Shown: in pieces, positions 34,911-45,630 of the stretch
Numbering within the stretch: position 1 is the stretch's first letter
How the letters are laid out: each line of letters begins with the position of its first letter
Assembly (NCBI RefSeq): GCF_016458305.1
Contig: NZ_JAEMHL010000006.1
Span: forward strand, 148,484-212,483
Origin: Geomonas anaerohicana
GTDB taxonomy: Bacteria > Desulfobacterota > Desulfuromonadia > Geobacterales > Geobacteraceae
Direction of reading: 5' to 3'
DNA: 64,000 bases
Notes under the pieces: generated by a model
What the model was told of the DNA's origin: nothing
Database searches by the model: none
What the model saw: the letters and a program-made list of their open reading frames with translations, nothing else
Position numbers and translations under genes: made by a program

Positions 34911-35897
34911 TTACTTTGCTTCCTTGAGGAAGATTTCCTCGCTGAAGTGGCAGGCCGCCCGTTGCCCGGGTACTTTTTCCAAAAGTTCCGGTCGTTTCTC
35001 GCTGCACACCGGCTGCGCGTACGGGCAGCGTGGGTGGAAGGGACAGCCGCTCGGCGGGGCAACGGGAGAGGGGAGCTCCCCCTTGGCGATCACGTGCCGG
35101 GTCCTCTTCTTGGGATCGAGGCTCGGTATCGCGGAGAGGAGTGCCTCCGTGTAGGGATGCAGGGGACGGTTCAGCACCTGATCGCGGCTGCCGGTCTCAA
35201 CGATGCGCCCCAGGTACATGATCGCCACCCGGTCGCTTAAGTGCCGCAGCACGGAGAGGTCGTGGGTGATGAACAGGAAGGAGAGCCCCAGGTCCTTCTT
35301 CACGTCCTGCAAGAGGTTGATGATCTGCGCCTGGATGGAGAGGTCCAGGGCCGATACCGGTTCGTCGGCGATGATGAGGCGCGGCGACACGGCCAGGGCG
35401 CGCGCGATGCCGATACGCTGGCGCTGCCCGCCGGAGAACTCGTGCGGGAAGCGCATCATGTGCTCGGGGGAGAGTCCCACCCGTCTGAGCAGTTCCGCCA
35501 CCTTGTCCCGCCGCCCGGCGGCGTCGCCGATGCGGTGGATCTCCAGGGGCTCGCCCAGGATCTCGGCGACCCGCATGCGCGGGTTCAGCGACGAGAACGG
35601 GTCCTGGAACACCATCTGCACTTCCTTGCGGTACTGGGCCAGCTCCGCCTTGCTCATGCGCGCCAGCTCACGCCCTTCGTACTTGATGCTCCCCGAGGTG
35701 GGCGGGGTGAGGCCGGTCAAAAGCCGGGCTACGGTGGATTTGCCGCATCCCGATTCGCCCGCAAGCCCCAGCGTCTCGCCCGGGTACAGCTCCAGGTCGA
35801 TGCCGGCGACGGCGGTGAGGATGCGTTTTTCGGCGAACATGCCGCCGCGCACGGGATACTGCTTCACCAGGTTTTCTGCGGTCAGAAGCGGCGTCAT
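34911..35897 (-). CDS. dppF: oligopeptide/dipeptide ABC transporter ATPase, DppF/OppF type
   Basis: A 328-aa ABC ATPase with Walker [12 protein letters not shown], signature FSGGQRQRIGIARAL, Walker B LIIADEPVSALD and H-loop ITHDLSVL. The C-terminal oligopeptide-transporter extension carries the CPFHPRCPYA cysteine pattern that binds an iron-sulphur cluster in relatives. The ATG overlaps the stop of the upstream dppD-type gene by ATGA. Permease and binding-protein genes are absent, so the substrate (peptides or nickel) is open. Confidence 0.92.
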   Translation of the reverse strand: MTPLLTAENLVKQYPVRGGMFAEKRILTAVAGIDLELYPGETLGLAGESGCGKSTVARLLTGLTPPTSGSIKYEGRELARMSKAELAQYRKEVQMVFQDPFSSLNPRMRVAEILGEPLEIHRIGDAAGRRDKVAELLRRVGLSPEHMMRFPHEFSGGQRQRIGIARALAVSPRLIIADEPVSALDLSIQAQIINLLQDVKKDLGLSFLFITHDLSVLRHLSDRVAIMYLGRIVETGSRDQVLNRPLHPYTEALLSAIPSLDPKKRTRHVIAKGELPSPVAPPSGCPFHPRCPYAQPVCSEKRPELLEKVPGQRAACHFSEEIFLKEAK

Positions 35898-36856
35898 GAT
35901 ACCTTCCGGCAGCGCACCAGGTGTCCCGGCGCCACCTCCCTCATCTGGATGGTTTCCCTGCTGCAGGCGTCGTCGCCGATGGGGCAGCGCTCCCGGAACG
36001 GGCAGCCGGCCAGGTCGCCGCGCAGGTCGGGGACACCGCCGGCGAAGGTGGCCAGCTTCTCGCCGGGCGTGCCGAACTCGGGGAGCGAGGCGAGCAGCCC
36101 CTTGGTGTAGGGGTGCAAGGGGTTGGCGAACAGCTCCGCGGTGGCGGCGCTCTCCACGATCTCGCCGGCGTACATGATGGCGGTCCGGTGGGCGCGCTCG
36201 GCCACGATGCCGAGGTTGTGGGTGATCAGGATCAGGCCCATCTGCTTTTCCGCCATGAGCCGGTCCAAAAGTTCCAGTATCTGCGCCTGGATGGTCACGT
36301 CGAGCGCCGTGGTCGGCTCGTCGGCGATGACCAGTTCCGGGCCGCAGGCAAGCGCCATGGCGATCATGACGCGCTGGCGCATCCCACCGGAAAGCTGGTG
36401 CGGGTAGTCCTTGACCCGGTCCGTGGCAGCGGGGATGCCGACCTGGGTCAACAGCTCGACCGCTTCGCGCTCGGCGCCCTGTGCGCTGAGGCCGCGGTGG
36501 ATCCTGAGCCCCTCGGCGACCTGGAAGCCGACGGTAAAGACCGGGTTCAGCGAGGTCATCGGGTCCTGGAACACCATGGCGATCCGGTTGCCGCGGATCT
36601 CGCGCATGCGCTCCTCGGAGAGTGCCAACAGGTCCTCGCCCTTGAAGCGGATGGAGCCTGCGACGATGCGGCCCGGCGGGGGGACCAGCCTCAATACCGA
36701 GGCGGCCGTGATGCTCTTGCCGCAGCCGGACTCGCCCACCAGGGCCAGCGTCTCGCCCGGCTCGACGGTCAGGTCGACCCCGCGCACGGCCTTCAGTACG
36801 CCGCTCTTCAGGCGGAATTCGGTACGCAGTCCTGTGATCTCTAGAAGTGCCGGCAC
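35894..36856 (-). CDS. dppD: oligopeptide/dipeptide ABC transporter ATPase, DppD/OppD type
   Basis: A 320-aa ABC ATPase partner of the next gene: Walker [12 protein letters not shown], signature [15 protein letters not shown], Walker [13 protein letters not shown], and the C-terminal [14 protein letters not shown] cysteine motif. The GTG at 36856 is chosen because GGGAG lies 5 nt upstream; a TTG at 36886 would extend it into a terminator. Membrane components must be encoded elsewhere. Confidence 0.92.
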   Translation of the reverse strand: MPALLEITGLRTEFRLKSGVLKAVRGVDLTVEPGETLALVGESGCGKSITAASVLRLVPPPGRIVAGSIRFKGEDLLALSEERMREIRGNRIAMVFQDPMTSLNPVFTVGFQVAEGLRIHRGLSAQGAEREAVELLTQVGIPAATDRVKDYPHQLSGGMRQRVMIAMALACGPELVIADEPTTALDVTIQAQILELLDRLMAEKQMGLILITHNLGIVAERAHRTAIMYAGEIVESAATAELFANPLHPYTKGLLASLPEFGTPGEKLATFAGGVPDLRGDLAGCPFRERCPIGDDACSRETIQMREVAPGHLVRCRKVS

Positions 36857-36883
36857 AAGGGCTCCCGGTGCCCGCGAGGGGCA

Positions 36884-36916
36884 CAAAAAGGCGCGGACCG
36901 GCTCTGCCGGCCGCGC
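36884..36916 (-). terminator. terminator after the HD-GYP gene
   Basis: On the minus strand GCGCGGCCGGC pairs with GCCGGTCCGCGC around AGA and is followed by CTTTTTG. It separates the HD-GYP gene from dppD. Confidence 0.75.
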
Positions 36917-36947
36917 TACAAAGTTTTATCTTATACCATTATTTGAA

Positions 36948-39059
36948 TTACTGGGCAATGAAGGAGTGAGATGCGTTACCGCTCTTCTGCGGGGTGGGGA
37001 CCACGTGCAGCCCCGGGTATTCCTCGCGCTGCGGCAGGAAATTGGGCGTCTTCAGGAGCTTGATGAAGATGGGAACCAGTTCCGGGTCGAACTGGGTGCC
37101 GGCGTTCTCGGCCAGCTCCTGGATGGCAACCTCGAGCTTGAGCGCCTTGCGGTAGGGGCGGTCCGAGGTCATGGCGTCGAAGCTGTCCGCGATGGCGAGG
37201 ATGCGGGACTCCAACAGGAGTTCCTGCCCGGTCAGGCGGTTGGGGTAGCCTTTGCCGTCGTAGCGCTCGTGGTGCTGACCGATGCACAGGCGCACGTCGT
37301 GCAGGAACTCGATCGGCTCCAGGATCTTCATGCCGATGGTGGGGTGCTGCTGCAGCTCGGCCACGTCGTCCCGGGTGAGGGTCGCCTCCTTGTGCAGCAG
37401 GGAAAGGTCGATGCCGATCTTGCCGATGTCGTGCAGGATGGCGGCGCGCTCGATCACCTTGAGGCGGTTGGCGGGGAGCTCGAGTTTTCTGGCCAGGGCC
37501 AGCGAGAAGCGGGTAACGCGCTCGGAATGGCCGCGGGTGTAGCTGTCGGACGCCTCGATGGCGGAGACCAGGGCCTGGATCGTGTTCAGGTAGGTCTTCT
37601 GCTGCTCGTCGTAGAGCATGGCGTTCTTGATGGCGATGGAAGCCTGGGCCGCGATGGTGGACAGGAGTTCCAGCTCCTCGTGGTTGTAAACCGTGTTGTT
37701 GAGCTTGTTGACCACGGTGAGGGTGCCGATGATCTCGTCCTTCACCATGAGCGGCGCGCAGATCAGGGTCTTTCTCTCGAAGCCCAGCGGGCTGACGCGG
37801 TCGAATTCGGGGGTCTGGGCGATGTCGGCGATCAAAAGCGGCTTGCTGTTCTGAATGACCCAGCTGGAAACGCTGGAGGGCTTCATGGGGACGCGCAGGT
37901 GCTGCGGGTTCGGGTCGCGGTAGCCGACCAGGTTGGTGACGCGCAGTTCGCCGTGTCCGGCGTCGTACAGGACCACGTAGCCGACCTGGGCCTGCAGCGT
38001 GTCCATGGTGGTCTTCACCACCAGCCGGTACAGGTCCTCCACCTCGATGATGGAGTTGATGGCCAGCCCGAGGCGGTACAGGGTGGAGAGCTTGGCGACC
38101 GCTTTTTCCAGGTTGGTGTTCTTGTCTTCCAGTTCACCGGCCAGGTCGGCGATCTTGTAGTTGGCCTCCTCGATCTCCTCGATGCGCTCCTCGAGGGTCA
38201 CGTTGAGGTTTTCTATCTCACGGATCTGCTCTTCGAGGCGGCCGTTCATCAGGTGGGTCTCGCGGTGGTGCGCCAGCTTTTCCTGGGCCCGGGCCAGTTC
38301 GCGCTCGTGTTTTACGGTCGACTCCATCAGGTTGGCGATGGTGCCGACCATGTGGTTGAAGCTGTTGCCCAGCGAGCGCATCTCGCGGCTGGAGGTGAGG
38401 TTGATCTCCTGGGAGAAGTCCCCTTGCTCCACCTTCTCCATGTAGCGCATCAGCTTGCGCAGGGGGTGCTCCACGTAGATGACCAGGAAGGTGAATATGG
38501 TAGCAACCGTCAGCAGGACCAGGAGGATGGCGGAGAAGATGGCGATCTCGCGTTCGCGGGAGATGAAACCGTTCATGTAGCCGAGGGAGAGCTTGATCTC
38601 GAGCAGACCCAGGGTCTCATTGCGGGCGGGGTGACACTTATAGCATTGCGGCGCGTTGAAGATGCGTGCGTAAGAGAGGAAGACACCCTCTTCGGGGAGC
38701 AGGGAGAGGTTGCGGTTGGGGAGCTTGCTGCGGCCCTGTTCCGGGACCTGCTTGCCGATCTCGTCGCGGTCTGCGGAATTGAGGATCTTGCCTTCCGCGT
38801 CAACGATCCGGATGGACTTGACGAACTCGCGGGATTTGATCCGGGCGAAGATGTTGGCCACCTCGTCCGAGCGGCCGGAAAGCATGGCGTTGGCGACGGA
38901 ACTCTTGATAGTCTCGATCAGGACCGAGGTGTTCCGGTTGGCAATCTCGTGCAACATCTCCTTTTGCTGCCTGTAGTTATGATAGGCAACGGTGGAGATG
39001 ACGATGACCAGGATCGCGGTGACCAGGGTGAGGATTTTGATCTTCAGGGAGACGCGCAT
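36948..39059 (-). CDS. haem-c periplasmic sensor with HAMP, GAF and HD-GYP domains (c-di-GMP phosphodiesterase candidate)
   Basis: A 703-aa membrane protein. An N-terminal helix (ILTLVTAILVIVISTVAY) and a second helix (IFSAILLVLLTVATIFTFLV) bracket a periplasmic domain that contains one CYKCH haem-c motif near residue 140. A HAMP segment, a coiled coil, a GAF domain (about 360-510) and a complete HD-GYP domain follow: LHDIGKIG near residue 545 and HHERYDGKGYPNRLTG. HD-GYP enzymes degrade cyclic di-GMP. The design suggests that periplasmic redox state or a haem ligand controls c-di-GMP. GGAG lies 5 nt before the ATG, and a sigma-54 promoter lies about 200 bp upstream. Confidence 0.92.
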   Translation of the reverse strand: MRVSLKIKILTLVTAILVIVISTVAYHNYRQQKEMLHEIANRNTSVLIETIKSSVANAMLSGRSDEVANIFARIKSREFVKSIRIVDAEGKILNSADRDEIGKQVPEQGRSKLPNRNLSLLPEEGVFLSYARIFNAPQCYKCHPARNETLGLLEIKLSLGYMNGFISREREIAIFSAILLVLLTVATIFTFLVIYVEHPLRKLMRYMEKVEQGDFSQEINLTSSREMRSLGNSFNHMVGTIANLMESTVKHERELARAQEKLAHHRETHLMNGRLEEQIREIENLNVTLEERIEEIEEANYKIADLAGELEDKNTNLEKAVAKLSTLYRLGLAINSIIEVEDLYRLVVKTTMDTLQAQVGYVVLYDAGHGELRVTNLVGYRDPNPQHLRVPMKPSSVSSWVIQNSKPLLIADIAQTPEFDRVSPLGFERKTLICAPLMVKDEIIGTLTVVNKLNNTVYNHEELELLSTIAAQASIAIKNAMLYDEQQKTYLNTIQALVSAIEASDSYTRGHSERVTRFSLALARKLELPANRLKVIERAAILHDIGKIGIDLSLLHKEATLTRDDVAELQQHPTIGMKILEPIEFLHDVRLCIGQHHERYDGKGYPNRLTGQELLLESRILAIADSFDAMTSDRPYRKALKLEVAIQELAENAGTQFDPELVPIFIKLLKTPNFLPQREEYPGLHVVPTPQKSGNASHSFIAQ

Positions 39060-39257
39060 ACAGCTCCGAACGGTGGTGCAGATCACGCTAAATGACTATG
39101 TCCAACAGCGATATAGCCTTTTTTTGTACTTCTGGCAACACTTATTTGGGATTTCCAGTTCCGCTTCGCTGCCGTCAAACCTACTGATCTCGACATCTTA
39201 GCTTTACCGGTTACTGCCGGACCCCACAGGTGACGACCCTGTGAACTCCAGACTTAA
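39060..39257 (-). other. structured 5' leader of the HD-GYP gene
   Basis: If transcription starts about 12 nt after the sigma-54 -12 element, the message has a leader of roughly 200 nt. It can form at least two hairpins: CACAGG with CCTGTG (39225-39243) and CCGG with CCGG (39207-39220). I found no match to the GEMM c-di-GMP/cGAMP riboswitch consensus, so its function is open. Confidence 0.4.
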
Positions 39258-39292
39258 TGAGAAAGAAAGCAAATCGCTTGCCAACTCATTAA
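39254..39292 (-). promoter_or_regulatory. sigma-54 promoter inside an inverted repeat
   Basis: On the minus strand TTGGCAAG-CGAT-TTGCT (39284-39268) matches the -24/-12 consensus with exact spacing and one mismatch. It is enclosed by TTAATGAG (39254-39261) and CTCATTAA (39285-39292), a perfect 8-bp inverted repeat. It points at the HD-GYP gene. Confidence 0.75.
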
Positions 39293-39393
39293 ACTGAAAA
39301 CCCTCTGATTAGAGCCACAAAATTATTGACTTTACGGACGGTTCCATGGTTTATATCTAAGGCTTTTGCGGGGACAGTTAAACCCATGTGTAA

Positions 39394-40509
39394 ATGGAAT
39401 TGATGAGCTGCTTCAGGACGTTGATCATATTACTCATCTGCCTCGCCGCCGGGGGTAGTGCCGCGGCGATGCGGCCGGAGATGGTGCGGGTGGCCCTGTT
39501 CAAGGGGGCGGAAACCCTCAGGATCGACGGCGATGGCGTGCTTCTTACCGACGGCCGTGAACCGCTCAGGGTGGAGATGCCCCTGGAGGTACGTCGCTCG
39601 GGGAGCGGTCTCAGCGTCAACGGCAGGCCGGTGAACCGCCTGGTTGCTTCTGCGTTTTCGCGTATCTCGGTGAATGGCAAGGGGTATCGGGCCTTGATCG
39701 AGGTGTCGCCGGCTGACAAGGGCCTGCTGGTGGTGAACGAACTGCCGCTCGAGGAGTACCTGGTCGGCCTCATCAACTGCGAGATCAGTTCCGCCTGGCC
39801 CATTGAGGCCATCAAGGCGCAGGCGGTCATCGCCCGTTCCTACGCGGTGTACCAGATGCAGGCCCGCCGCGGCCAGAGCTACCAGCTCGAGTCCAGCGTG
39901 ATGGACCAGGTGTACGAGGGGGCGGACGTAGAGGATAGCCGCGCCGCCTACGGCGTGCGCGAGACCGCTGGAGAGGTGCTCACCTACAACGGCAAGACCA
40001 TCCAGGCCTTCTACCATTCCAATTGCGCCGGCCACACCGAGAATTCCAAGAACGTCTGGGGACTCTCGATCCCTTACCTTCAGGGCGTTTCCTGCCGTTA
40101 CTGCGGAGAGTCCAACCCGATCCGCTGGGAGTTGAACCTTCCCCTGAGGAAGGTGGAGAACTCGCTCAAGGCCGCCGGCTTCCAGGTGGCGGGCCTCAGG
40201 GAACTGCGGGTGCGCGGCAGGAACGCAAGCGGCAGGGTGCAGGACGTGGTCGCTGAATGCTCCCGGGGGAGCGTCATCATCCCGGGCGTCGCCTTCAGGA
40301 AAGCCCTGGGCTACGGCACCGTGAAGAGCACCAACTTCGAACTGCGCAGCCAGCGCGACGATCTCCAGGTGAGCGGCACCGGCTCCGGGCATGGCGTCGG
40401 GCTGTGCCAGTGGGGCGCCAAGGGGCGCGCCAACGAGGGGTTCGATTACCGCGAGATCCTTAATTACTATTATCCGGGCGTGAAGCTTTCCGGCGGGTAC
40501 GGTCGTTAG
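39394..40509 (+). CDS. SpoIID/LytB-domain protein
   Basis: A 371-aa secreted protein with an N-terminal signal segment ([16 protein letters not shown]). The SpoIID domain covers most of the rest: [20 protein letters not shown] with the catalytic-type Glu, [14 protein letters not shown], and the C-terminal [16 protein letters not shown]. SpoIID proteins are lytic transglycosylases acting on peptide-free glycan strands; non-sporulating bacteria use them in cell-wall turnover. ATG codons at 39394 and 39403 are both possible. It is followed by queA after 1 bp and probably opens the queA-tgt-yajC-secDF operon; a TTGACT promoter-like box lies at about 39326. Confidence 0.9.
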   Translation: MELMSCFRTLIILLICLAAGGSAAAMRPEMVRVALFKGAETLRIDGDGVLLTDGREPLRVEMPLEVRRSGSGLSVNGRPVNRLVASAFSRISVNGKGYRALIEVSPADKGLLVVNELPLEEYLVGLINCEISSAWPIEAIKAQAVIARSYAVYQMQARRGQSYQLESSVMDQVYEGADVEDSRAAYGVRETAGEVLTYNGKTIQAFYHSNCAGHTENSKNVWGLSIPYLQGVSCRYCGESNPIRWELNLPLRKVENSLKAAGFQVAGLRELRVRGRNASGRVQDVVAECSRGSVIIPGVAFRKALGYGTVKSTNFELRSQRDDLQVSGTGSGHGVGLCQWGAKGRANEGFDYREILNYYYPGVKLSGGYGR

Positions 40510-40510
40510 C

Positions 40511-41536
40511 ATGCGCCTTTCAGATTTTGATTACGAACTCCCGCCGGAGCTGATCGCTCAGCACCCGGCCAGCCGCAGGGACGCCTCCCGGCTCTTGACC
40601 CTCGAGCGCGCCACCGGCGCGGTGGGGGAGAGCACGGTGGCCGCCATCGCCGCCGAGTTCCGCCCCGGCGATCTCCTGGTCCTGAACGACACCCGCGTCA
40701 TCCCGGCCCGTCTCAATGGGCACAAGGAAAGCGGCGGCGCAGTAGAGGTATTCCTGGTGCGCCGCGTTCCCGGCGTGGACGAGGTATGGAGCTGCCTGAT
40801 CAAGGCCTCCAAGTCTCCCGGCCCCGGCACCCGCATCATCCTTCCCGCCGGTGTCACGGCCACGGTGGTGGCCCGCGAGGCCGGGGAGTGGCAGGTCCGC
40901 TTCGAGGGAAGCGACGACTTCATGTCGTGGCTGGAAGGGGCCGGCAGCATGCCGCTGCCTCCCTACATCAAGCGCGCGCCCGAAGGGGAGGACCTGGAGC
41001 GCTACCAGACCGTGTTCGCACGCGAGAAGGGGGCCGTGGCCGCCCCCACCGCAGGACTGCACTTCACCCCGGAGATCCTGGCTGAGATCCGGGGTCGCGG
41101 CGTGGAGATCGCGCCCCTTACCCTGCACGTCGGGCTGGGGACCTTCATGCCGGTGCGGGTCGAGGACCTGTCCCAGCACACCATGCACCGGGAGCTGTAC
41201 CGGATCCCGCACGAAACCGCCGAGGCCATCCGCCGCACCAAGGAGGCCGGGGGGAGGGTGATCGCGCTCGGGACCACGTCGATGCGTGCCCTGGAGCATG
41301 CGGCGGCATCGGGAGAGTTGGAGGCTGGGGAGCGCGAGGCGGACATCTTCATCCTGCCGGGATACCGTTTCCGGGTGGTTGATGCGTTGATAACGAATTT
41401 TCATCTCCCCAAATCGACTCTATTTATGTTAGTGTGCGCTTTCGCCGGCAAAGAGTTCATGTTGAACGCCTACCGCGAGGCGGTACAGCGCCGCTTCCGG
41501 TTCTTCAGCTACGGCGACGCGATGTTTATCGGATAA
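40511..41536 (+). CDS. queA: S-adenosylmethionine:tRNA ribosyltransferase-isomerase
   Basis: A 341-aa enzyme that transfers the ribosyl group of SAM to preQ1 in tRNA to give epoxyqueuosine. [29 protein letters not shown] and the C-terminal [17 protein letters not shown] are all family hallmarks. It starts 1 bp after the spoIID-like stop and is followed by tgt. Confidence 0.97.
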   Translation: MRLSDFDYELPPELIAQHPASRRDASRLLTLERATGAVGESTVAAIAAEFRPGDLLVLNDTRVIPARLNGHKESGGAVEVFLVRRVPGVDEVWSCLIKASKSPGPGTRIILPAGVTATVVAREAGEWQVRFEGSDDFMSWLEGAGSMPLPPYIKRAPEGEDLERYQTVFAREKGAVAAPTAGLHFTPEILAEIRGRGVEIAPLTLHVGLGTFMPVRVEDLSQHTMHRELYRIPHETAEAIRRTKEAGGRVIALGTTSMRALEHAAASGELEAGEREADIFILPGYRFRVVDALITNFHLPKSTLFMLVCAFAGKEFMLNAYREAVQRRFRFFSYGDAMFIG

Positions 41537-42661
<1,125 letters not shown>

Positions 42662-42738
42662 ACACACCGAGTTGAAGCTGTTCCAGAAAGTTTTTCACTG
42701 TCTCAAAGTGATGGAAATACAACCCAGGAGGTAACTAA

Positions 42739-43065
42739 ATGTTAGGTTTGGCGTTTGCAATGGCTGCTCCCGCGCAGGGCGGCGCGCCGGCGGGCGGAGG
42801 GATGATGGCGCAGTTCCAGGGGCTGATCCCCCTGGTGTTCATGTTCGCCATCTTCTACTTCCTGCTCATCAGGCCGCAGCAGAAAAAGGCCAAGGAGCAC
42901 AGGGCGCTTCTGGACGCGCTCAAGAAAGGCGATCAGGTCGTCACCGCCGGCGGCATGCACGGCAAGGTGACCGCACTGGATGACCAGGTGGTTACCCTGG
43001 AGATCGCTCCCGGCGTCAACGTCAGGATCAACAAGGGGTACATTGCGTCTGTTAAGCAGGACTAG
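42739..43065 (+). CDS. yajC: preprotein translocase accessory subunit YajC
   Basis: A 108-aa membrane protein with one helix (LIPLVFMFAIFYFLLI), the RPQQKKAKEH motif and a small cytoplasmic beta domain. It belongs to the SecDF-YajC complex that aids protein export. AGGAGG stands 7 nt before the ATG. Confidence 0.96.
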   Translation: MLGLAFAMAAPAQGGAPAGGGMMAQFQGLIPLVFMFAIFYFLLIRPQQKKAKEHRALLDALKKGDQVVTAGGMHGKVTALDDQVVTLEIAPGVNVRINKGYIASVKQD

Positions 43066-43101
43066 TGCATTGATCGAATTTTTCCGAAAGGAGCTTTTCC
43101 C

Positions 43102-44700
43102 ATGAAGGGTTATACCTGGCGCATTTCTCTTATCCTCATTTTCATCATCGCCTCGTGCGTCTACCTGACGCCGACCTTGGTCGACACGCTCCCCAAGTGG
43201 TGGAGCGGCCTGCTTCCCAAGGACAAGATCCACTTGGGTCTTGACCTGCAGGGGGGCACCCACCTGGTCATGGAGGTCGAGACCCAGAAGGCCGTGGAAG
43301 GGTCCCTGGACCTGATCGCCACCGACCTCGAGGACTCCCTCACCGCGCAGAACCTGCGCTTCAAAAAGATCGCACGCCTCGGCGGCGACAAGGTGCAGCT
43401 CACCCTGTACGATCGCGGTTCGGCCGACAAGGTGCAGTCGCTCATCAAGAAGAAGTACCCGGACCTCGAGGCCCTGCCGGTCTTCGACGAGGGCGGCTTC
43501 GTCAACATGCAGCTGCGCATCAACGAGAAAGAGGCCCAGGTCAGGAAGGACCGTGCCGTGGCCCAGGCCCTGGAGACCATCCGCAACAGGATTGACCAGT
43601 TCGGCGTTTCCGAGCCGGTGATCCAGCGCGAAGGCTTGAACAACATCGTCGTGCAGCTCCCCGGCATCAAGGACCCCAAGCGCGCCATCGAGCTGATCGG
43701 CAAGACCGCTCGCCTCGAGTTCAAGCTGGTTGACGAGACCGTGAACCCGGCTACCGCGACCGCCGGTTCGCTCCCCGAGGACGACGAGCTCCTCACCGAG
43801 AAGAGGACCGATCCCCAGACCGGCGCAGTCTCCGAAACGCCGCTGGTCGTGAAGAAGAAGGCCATCATCACCGGCGAGCTTCTGACCGACGCACAGATCA
43901 GGATCGACTCCCAGTACAACCAGCCTTACGTTGCCATCGAGTTCAACTCCACCGGCGCGCGCCTGTTCGACCAGGTCACCGCGGCCAACGTGGGCAAGCG
44001 CTTCGCCATCGTGCTGGACAACAACATCTACTCGGCGCCGGTGATCCGCGAGCGGATCTCGGGCGGTTCCGCGCAGATCTCCGGTTCCTTCACCGAGAAG
44101 GAAGCCGCCGACCTGGCCATCGTGCTGCGTGCCGGTTCGCTCCCCGCTCCGGTCAAGATCCTGCAGAACGTCACCGTCGGACCTTCCCTGGGTCGCGACT
44201 CCATTCACAAGGGGCTCATGGCCGGTCTGATCGGCGTGGTGCTGGTCGTCTCCTTCATGGCGATGTACTACAAGATCTCCGGCATGGTGGCCAACCTCGG
44301 GATGGTGCTCAACATCCTGTTCCTGATGGGTGCGCTTTCCGCGCTGGGTGCGACGCTGACCCTGCCGGGCATTGCCGCTATCGTCCTGCTGGTCGGTATG
44401 TCGGTTGACTCCAACGTCCTCATCTTCGAGAGGATCCGCGAGGAACTGCGCCTGGGCAAGACGCCGCACGCCGCGCTCGACGCCGGCTACGACAAGGCGT
44501 TTCTCACCATCATGGACTCACACGTGACCGCCCTCATCACCGCTGCGGTGCTGTTCCAGTTCGGCACCGGCCCGGTCAAGGGCTTCGCCGTCTCGCTGAG
44601 CCTCGGTATCATCATCAACCTGTTCACGTCGCTTGTGGCCACCAAGGTGCTCTTTGACGCCTTCCTGGACCGCGTACACGTGAAGCGACTCAGCGTATAA
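43102..44700 (+). CDS. secD: protein translocase subunit SecD
   Basis: A 532-aa RND-type membrane protein with the N-terminal helix, LGLDLQGGTHLVMEV, the periplasmic P1 region and five C-terminal helices including GMSVDSNVLIFERIREE. It uses the proton gradient to pull preproteins across the membrane. It lies 36 bp behind yajC and 12 bp ahead of secF. Confidence 0.97.
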   Translation: MKGYTWRISLILIFIIASCVYLTPTLVDTLPKWWSGLLPKDKIHLGLDLQGGTHLVMEVETQKAVEGSLDLIATDLEDSLTAQNLRFKKIARLGGDKVQLTLYDRGSADKVQSLIKKKYPDLEALPVFDEGGFVNMQLRINEKEAQVRKDRAVAQALETIRNRIDQFGVSEPVIQREGLNNIVVQLPGIKDPKRAIELIGKTARLEFKLVDETVNPATATAGSLPEDDELLTEKRTDPQTGAVSETPLVVKKKAIITGELLTDAQIRIDSQYNQPYVAIEFNSTGARLFDQVTAANVGKRFAIVLDNNIYSAPVIRERISGGSAQISGSFTEKEAADLAIVLRAGSLPAPVKILQNVTVGPSLGRDSIHKGLMAGLIGVVLVVSFMAMYYKISGMVANLGMVLNILFLMGALSALGATLTLPGIAAIVLLVGMSVDSNVLIFERIREELRLGKTPHAALDAGYDKAFLTIMDSHVTALITAAVLFQFGTGPVKGFAVSLSLGIIINLFTSLVATKVLFDAFLDRVHVKRLSV

Positions 44701-44712
44701 GGGGAGGGACCA

Positions 44713-45621
44713 ATGGAACTGCTCAAGAAGACCAACATAGATTTCATCGGGATGAGGAAGATCTCCTTCATCGCCTCCGGCATCATGGCCATCATCGGCA
44801 TCCTCGGCATCATCGCCATCGCCCGCGGCACCGCCAACATGGGCATCGACTTCTCCGGCGGCACCGAGATGCAGATCAAGTTCGCACAGGCTGCCACCAC
44901 CCAGTCCATCCGTGACGCCCTTGCCAAGGCTGGCGTCAAGGAAGTGGAACTGCAGGAGATCACCGGCGGCAACCAGGTGCTGGTGAAGATGCACAAGTCC
45001 ACCGGCAAGTCCGCCGACCAGGTCGCCGACGCGCTGAAAGCCGGCATCCCGGGCAACACTTTCACCGTGGAAAGCTCCACCGAGATCGGCCCGTCCATCG
45101 GCGAGAAGCTGAAGCAGGACACCCTGGTGGCCGTGGCGCTCTCCATGCTGGGCATCATCCTCTACATCGCCTGGCGCTTCGACTTCAAGTTCGGCGTGGG
45201 TGCGGTGGTCGCCACCATGCACGACGTGCTCGCCATGATCGCCGTGTTCTACGTGATGCACCGCGAGGTCAACATCCTGTTCATCACCGCGGTCCTGACC
45301 ATCGCCGGTTACTCGCTCACCGATACCGTCGTCGTCTTCGACCGTATCCGCGAGAACATGCATAAGAGCCTCAAGGACCCGATGATCACCATCTTCAACA
45401 AGAGCATCAACGAGACGCTGTCCCGTACCATCATCACCTCGGTGACCACCTTCCTTGCCGCCGTGTCGCTGTTCCTGTTCGGTGGCGAGGTGATCCACGA
45501 CTTCGCCTTTGCCCTGGTCGTGGGCGTCGTGGTCGCCACCTATTCGTCCATCTTCGTGGCGAGCCCGATCGTTGCACTGTGGGAAGAGCACGCGGTCGAG
45601 ACCAAGGCCGAGGCCGCCTAA
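44713..45621 (+). CDS. secF: protein translocase subunit SecF
   Basis: A 302-aa partner of SecD. GIDFSGGTEMQIKF follows the first helix, and the C-terminal bundle carries YSLTDTVVVFDRIREN and NETLSRTIITS, both diagnostic for SecF. Confidence 0.97.
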   Translation: MELLKKTNIDFIGMRKISFIASGIMAIIGILGIIAIARGTANMGIDFSGGTEMQIKFAQAATTQSIRDALAKAGVKEVELQEITGGNQVLVKMHKSTGKSADQVADALKAGIPGNTFTVESSTEIGPSIGEKLKQDTLVAVALSMLGIILYIAWRFDFKFGVGAVVATMHDVLAMIAVFYVMHREVNILFITAVLTIAGYSLTDTVVVFDRIRENMHKSLKDPMITIFNKSINETLSRTIITSVTTFLAAVSLFLFGGEVIHDFAFALVVGVVVATYSSIFVASPIVALWEEHAVETKAEAA

Positions 45622-45630
45622 GGAGGTTCT

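Noticed and set aside
36411..39095. 894-codon plus-strand frame opposite dppD and the HD-GYP gene
   Set aside because: Antisense to two genes with clear domains; spans their intergenic terminator.
39060..39257. Leader of the HD-GYP gene tested by eye for a GEMM c-di-GMP/cGAMP riboswitch
   Set aside because: The conserved GEMM core segments were not found on either strand.
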